DNA from: Bacteroidota bacterium
GTDB lineage: Bacteria > Bacteroidota > Bacteroidia > UKL13-3
Direction of reading: 5' to 3'
Assembly: GCA_027484685.1 (NCBI GenBank)
Contig: JAIXSO010000064.1
Location: 1-53,529 of the forward strand
Length of the DNA: 53,529 bases
Shown here: one piece after another, positions 50,526 to 53,529 of the stretch
How the letters are laid out: each line of letters begins with the position of its first letter
Position numbering within the stretch: the stretch's first letter is position 1
Position numbers and translations under genes: made by a program
The notes under the pieces: model-generated
Seen by the model: the letters and a program-made list of their open reading frames with translations, nothing else
Told to the model about the DNA's origin: nothing
Database searches by the model: none

Positions 50526-52889
50526 ATGCAATTCATCCGCACTCATAAATACAAACTAATATTGGCCCTTGCGCTTATTGGTTTTTATTTGATGTTGCCC
50601 AAACCTTTGTTTAAGACCAAATACAGTTTGGTGCTTTTTGATGAAAAGAATAATTTACTCCAAGCTCAAATTGCACCTGATGGACAATGGCGTTTTCCTC
50701 AAGCTGATTCGGTTCCCGAAAAATTTAAAACTTGCCTTATAACTTACGAAGACAAAAGGTTTAACTACCATTTTGGAATAGATTTTTTAGCATTGGCGCG
50801 AGCCATTAAACTAAATTTTAGCAAACAAAAAACCATCAGTGGAGCCAGTACCATAACCATGCAAGTGGCACGAATGGCCAATAAAAGCAAACGCAATATT
50901 TGGAACAAAGTATATGAAATGCTGTTGGCTGTTAGAATTGAATGTGGCTTTTCAAAAAATGAAATCATTAATTTATATGCGGCTCATGCACCTTTTGGAG
51001 GAAATGTAGTTGGATTGGAAGCTGCTAGTTGGCGTTATTTTAACAGACCCGCTCATTTATTAACTTGGGCGGAAGCGGCTAGTTTAGCCATTTTACCCAA
51101 TGCACCATCTATAATCCATCCATCAAAAAACAGGAATTGGCTGCTGCGTAAACGCAATCAATTATTAGATCAATTATTAACAGAAAAAATAATTGATACA
51201 GAAACTAACAAATTATCCAAACTTGAGCCCATACCTGATAAACCATTACAGTTAGCGCAAGATGCACCACATTTAATTCAGTTTATTGCCAAGCAAAATA
51301 AAAAACAAAAGCTGCCTAATAAAGCCATAACAACCAGCATAAATGGTTATTGGCAAAAACAGGTTAACCAAATATTGTTTTTACATAACAAACATTTGGC
51401 AGCCAATGGCATTAACAATGCTTGTGCTTTGATTATTCATGTGCCAAGCGGTACCATTAAATCGTACATTGGCAATATTTATAAACCCAACGAAAATTCT
51501 TTTGATAATTTTGTAGATATTATACAAGCGCCACGCAGCCCGGGCAGTACTTTAAAGCCATTTTTGTACGAAGCCATGTTAGAAGATGGCATGATATTAC
51601 CCAATACTTTAATTAACGATATTCCAACTCAAGTAGCAGGCTATTCTCCACAAAATTTTGATTTAGGTTACAGTGGTGCAGTGCCTGCAAACAAAGCACT
51701 TTCAAGGTCGTTAAATGTGCCAGCTATCAGAATGTTAAATGCTTATAAATACCAACGTTTTTACGAACGTTTAAAAATGTTAGGCATTACTACTTTAACC
51801 AAACCATCATCGCATTATGGCTTAGCATTGATACTTGGAGGCAGCGAAAACAATATGTACGAATTAGCCTCCACTTACGCAAATATGGCTAGGCTATTGA
51901 ATAATTATGCCAACAACAACGGACATTATAATAACGATAATTGGTTCAATGCCAGATATGAATACAAGGCGTTGAGCAATAAACCATTTATGGAACTGCC
52001 TACATTTGGCAAAATGAATGCGGCAAGTGTGTATCAAACTTTTGAAGCCATGGACGAAGCCATGCGCCCGGGCGATGAAGCCCTTTGGCAACAATTTGAA
52101 AGTAGTAGAAAAATAGCTTGGAAAACAGGTACAAGCTTTGGTTTTAGAGATGCTTGGAGTATAGGCGTAACGCCTGAATATGTGGTAGCGGTGTGGGTTG
52201 GTAATGCCGATGGACAAGGAAAACCAGGATTAATTGGAGTGCAAGCCGCTGCGCCTATTATGTTTGATATTTTTAAAATTTTGCCACGTACTACTTGGTT
52301 CAATCCACCTTTTGACGAAATGAAAAAAGCAATAGTTTGCCAACAAAGTGGTTATAAAGCCAATCCAAATTGCTGGCCTATTGACACCATTTACATCAAT
52401 AAAAAAAACGACAAAACTGCTGTTTGTCCTTACCACGAATTGGTGCATTTAGACAAAAGCAATACTTTTAGGGTAAATAGCAATTGCGAAAGTGTAAGCA
52501 ATATGAACCATGTAAGTTGGTTTGTATTACCTCCCGCTGTAGAGTATTATTACAAAGCATCGCATCCTAATTACAAAACTTTGCCTCCATTCAGAAACGA
52601 TTGTAACGATGGCAATGCCAAGCAGGTAATGGATTTAATTTATCCTAAAAAATCAAACCGATTGTTTATACCTGTGGAGCTTGATGGAAACACCGGAAAA
52701 GCCATTTTTGAAGTAGCTCATAAATATGCGCAAGCCAAAGTATTTTGGTATTTAGATGACGCTTATATTGGCAATACCCAACGTTTCCACCAAATGCAAA
52801 TTGCACCCAAAGCAGGCAAACACGCATTAACGGTTACCGATGAAAATGGAAATAGCCTACAAGTAAATTTTGAAATTTTGGGGCGGTAG
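50526..52889 (+). CDS. pbpC: Penicillin-binding protein 1C
   Basis: 787 residues from ATG 50526 (the frame is open to 50466, but that would overlap the preceding gene). One TM helix near residues 10-28 (KLILALALIGFYLMLP), then a glycosyltransferase-51 domain (ITYEDKRFNYHFGID and the GASTITMQVARM motif), then a transpeptidase domain with SxxK at SPGSTLKPF, SxN at SRSLN, and KTG at AWKTGTSFG. The C-terminal domain (about 600-787, BiPBP_C: WYLDDAYIGNTQRFHQMQIAP) is typical of PBP1C. A periplasmic-facing, membrane-anchored enzyme that polymerises and may crosslink peptidoglycan. Confidence 0.96.
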   Translation: MQFIRTHKYKLILALALIGFYLMLPKPLFKTKYSLVLFDEKNNLLQAQIAPDGQWRFPQADSVPEKFKTCLITYEDKRFNYHFGIDFLALARAIKLNFSKQKTISGASTITMQVARMANKSKRNIWNKVYEMLLAVRIECGFSKNEIINLYAAHAPFGGNVVGLEAASWRYFNRPAHLLTWAEAASLAILPNAPSIIHPSKNRNWLLRKRNQLLDQLLTEKIIDTETNKLSKLEPIPDKPLQLAQDAPHLIQFIAKQNKKQKLPNKAITTSINGYWQKQVNQILFLHNKHLAANGINNACALIIHVPSGTIKSYIGNIYKPNENSFDNFVDIIQAPRSPGSTLKPFLYEAMLEDGMILPNTLINDIPTQVAGYSPQNFDLGYSGAVPANKALSRSLNVPAIRMLNAYKYQRFYERLKMLGITTLTKPSSHYGLALILGGSENNMYELASTYANMARLLNNYANNNGHYNNDNWFNARYEYKALSNKPFMELPTFGKMNAASVYQTFEAMDEAMRPGDEALWQQFESSRKIAWKTGTSFGFRDAWSIGVTPEYVVAVWVGNADGQGKPGLIGVQAAAPIMFDIFKILPRTTWFNPPFDEMKKAIVCQQSGYKANPNCWPIDTIYINKKNDKTAVCPYHELVHLDKSNTFRVNSNCESVSNMNHVSWFVLPPAVEYYYKASHPNYKTLPPFRNDCNDGNAKQVMDLIYPKKSNRLFIPVELDGNTGKAIFEVAHKYAQAKVFWYLDDAYIGNTQRFHQMQIAPKAGKHALTVTDENGNSLQVNFEILGR

Positions 52890-52976
52890 GGTCGAACCTA
52901 TGTGTTCGCCCTATTCTTGCAACACAAAATTATTTTGTTACATATACTATTAAATAAAAAGATCGTTTAAAAGATT

Positions 52977-53393
52977 ATGAAAAGAAAAATTATTTTGTTT
53001 GGATGCTTAATTACCTTAATTTATGGTTTTAAGCCGACAAACTTTGGATTAGAAAGCATATCATTTAATTTGAATCACGAATCAATTGCCACTTGGACAT
53101 TACTTCAAACAAAAATTGATACAATTGTTTTAAATAATTTTGGTGTTAAGGATACAATTCAGCTTGTTAGTTGGTGCGACCACGGTTGTTTTGAAGGAGC
53201 GAAAATTAGTATTGAAAAAAATAATAAGAAAATTATAACAATAAAATCTAATACTGAGTTTCAAAATCACTTAGATTCTTTAAAAAATAATTTATTACTT
53301 AAAAAGGAAAAAGCCAGACCAATACAATTAAAAAATATACTTAGTTTTATCCCAAATTATGCATTAACATTTAATAATTTCCATAATTATTAA
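52977..53393 (+). CDS. Exported protein of unknown function
   Basis: 138 residues with a signal-like N-terminus (MKRKIILFGCLITLIYGFKP). The mature part includes LLQTKIDTIVLNNFGVKDTIQLVSWCDHGCFEGAK and a basic C-terminal helix region ending FIPNYALTFNNFHNY. The paired cysteines (CDHGC) could form a disulphide or metal site. No family recognised. Located between pbpC and the transposase fragment. Confidence 0.6.
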   Translation: MKRKIILFGCLITLIYGFKPTNFGLESISFNLNHESIATWTLLQTKIDTIVLNNFGVKDTIQLVSWCDHGCFEGAKISIEKNNKKIITIKSNTEFQNHLDSLKNNLLLKKEKARPIQLKNILSFIPNYALTFNNFHNY

Positions 53394-53431
53394 TAAATAC
53401 AGAACTTTGTGAAGATAAAAATTTTCACCAT

Positions 53432-53529
53432 ATGGGTGCAATCGATAACATTGAATTTAGCGACCATCAAGTAACAGCTTGGGGCGGAATGAAGTTAATG
53501 AAAGACTTGCTTGATTCGAGTAAAATAAA
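53432..53529 (+). mobile_element. Start of an IS1380-type transposase (3' end outside window)
   Basis: From ATG 53432 the frame encodes MGAIDNIEFSDHQVTAWGG, then MKLMKDLLDSSKI, and runs off the end. FSDHQVTAWGGMKLMKDLL matches the conserved N-terminus of Bacteroidota IS1380-family transposases (FSD..VTAWGGMKLM). No inverted repeat can be confirmed because the element is cut. The frame is open back to a TAA at 53394-53399 region without another ATG. Confidence 0.8.

Overview
The window is AT-rich (roughly one third G+C by eye) and reads as a chromosomal segment of a Bacteroidota bacterium. Evidence: two secreted proteins end in a type IX secretion (T9SS) sorting domain; there is a TonB-dependent receptor with a carboxypeptidase-regulatory-like N-terminus; Shine-Dalgarno sequences are generally lacking; the rplU promoter fits the TTTG-N19-TAnnTTTG pattern; and thirteen secreted proteins have glutamine right after the predicted signal-peptidase site. 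I cannot place it to genus. I see no rRNA, tRNA or CRISPR array.

Layout. 1-3.5 kb: the end of an unidentified gene, a truncated serine hydrolase, SRPBCC and GNAT proteins, an intact T9SS-sorted serine hydrolase and a DUF985 cupin. 3.5-9.4 kb: a four-gene minus-strand polysaccharide operon (TolC-like outer-membrane protein, Wzc/GumC-like co-polymerase, Wzy-like polymerase or ligase, Wzx-like flippase) with no glycosyltransferase and no Wza-type exporter. 9.6-12.5 kb: a Spy-like protein, then a poorly conserved stretch of small orphan genes, each followed by related short repeats, with one frameshifted gene and one decayed gene. 12.6-18.7 kb: a YCF48-type T9SS cargo, a membrane-anchored AraC-type regulator, a TonB-dependent receptor and a Crp/Fnr-type regulator. 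19-23 kb: rpiB, tatC and a bifunctional (p)ppGpp synthetase/hydrolase. 23-31 kb: a TPR protein broken at a 17-nt poly-A tract, an ACMSD-type decarboxylase, an OmpA-family protein, gpmI, an M28 glutaminyl cyclase and a DUF2911 protein. 31.7-37 kb: groES-groEL, a hypothetical protein, and an ECF sigma factor overlapping a gene for a predicted trans-envelope anti-sigma/beta-barrel protein. 37-46 kb: two orphan exported proteins framed by a common repeat, mtaB, a peroxiredoxin, an NlpC/P60 hydrolase, an orphan HPt protein, rplU-rpmA, a leucine-rich-repeat protein and an alpha/beta hydrolase. 46.4-53.5 kb: lon, a ParE-type toxin-antitoxin pair, hypothetical exported proteins, pbpC, and the start of an IS1380-type transposase running off the end.

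How genes connect. Housekeeping genes (groESL, lon, rel, tatC, gpmI, rplU/rpmA, mtaB) alternate with envelope functions. The M28 glutaminyl cyclase matches the many Ala-Gln signal-peptide junctions, so N-terminal pyroglutamate on exported proteins is a plausible theme. Items most worth checking are the TolC-type polysaccharide operon, the sigma/trans-envelope pair, the frameshifted gene with a slippery heptamer, the in-frame stop at the poly-A tract, and a large hairpin between groES and its divergent neighbour. Intergenic regions are unusually rich in short palindromes and tandem repeats.
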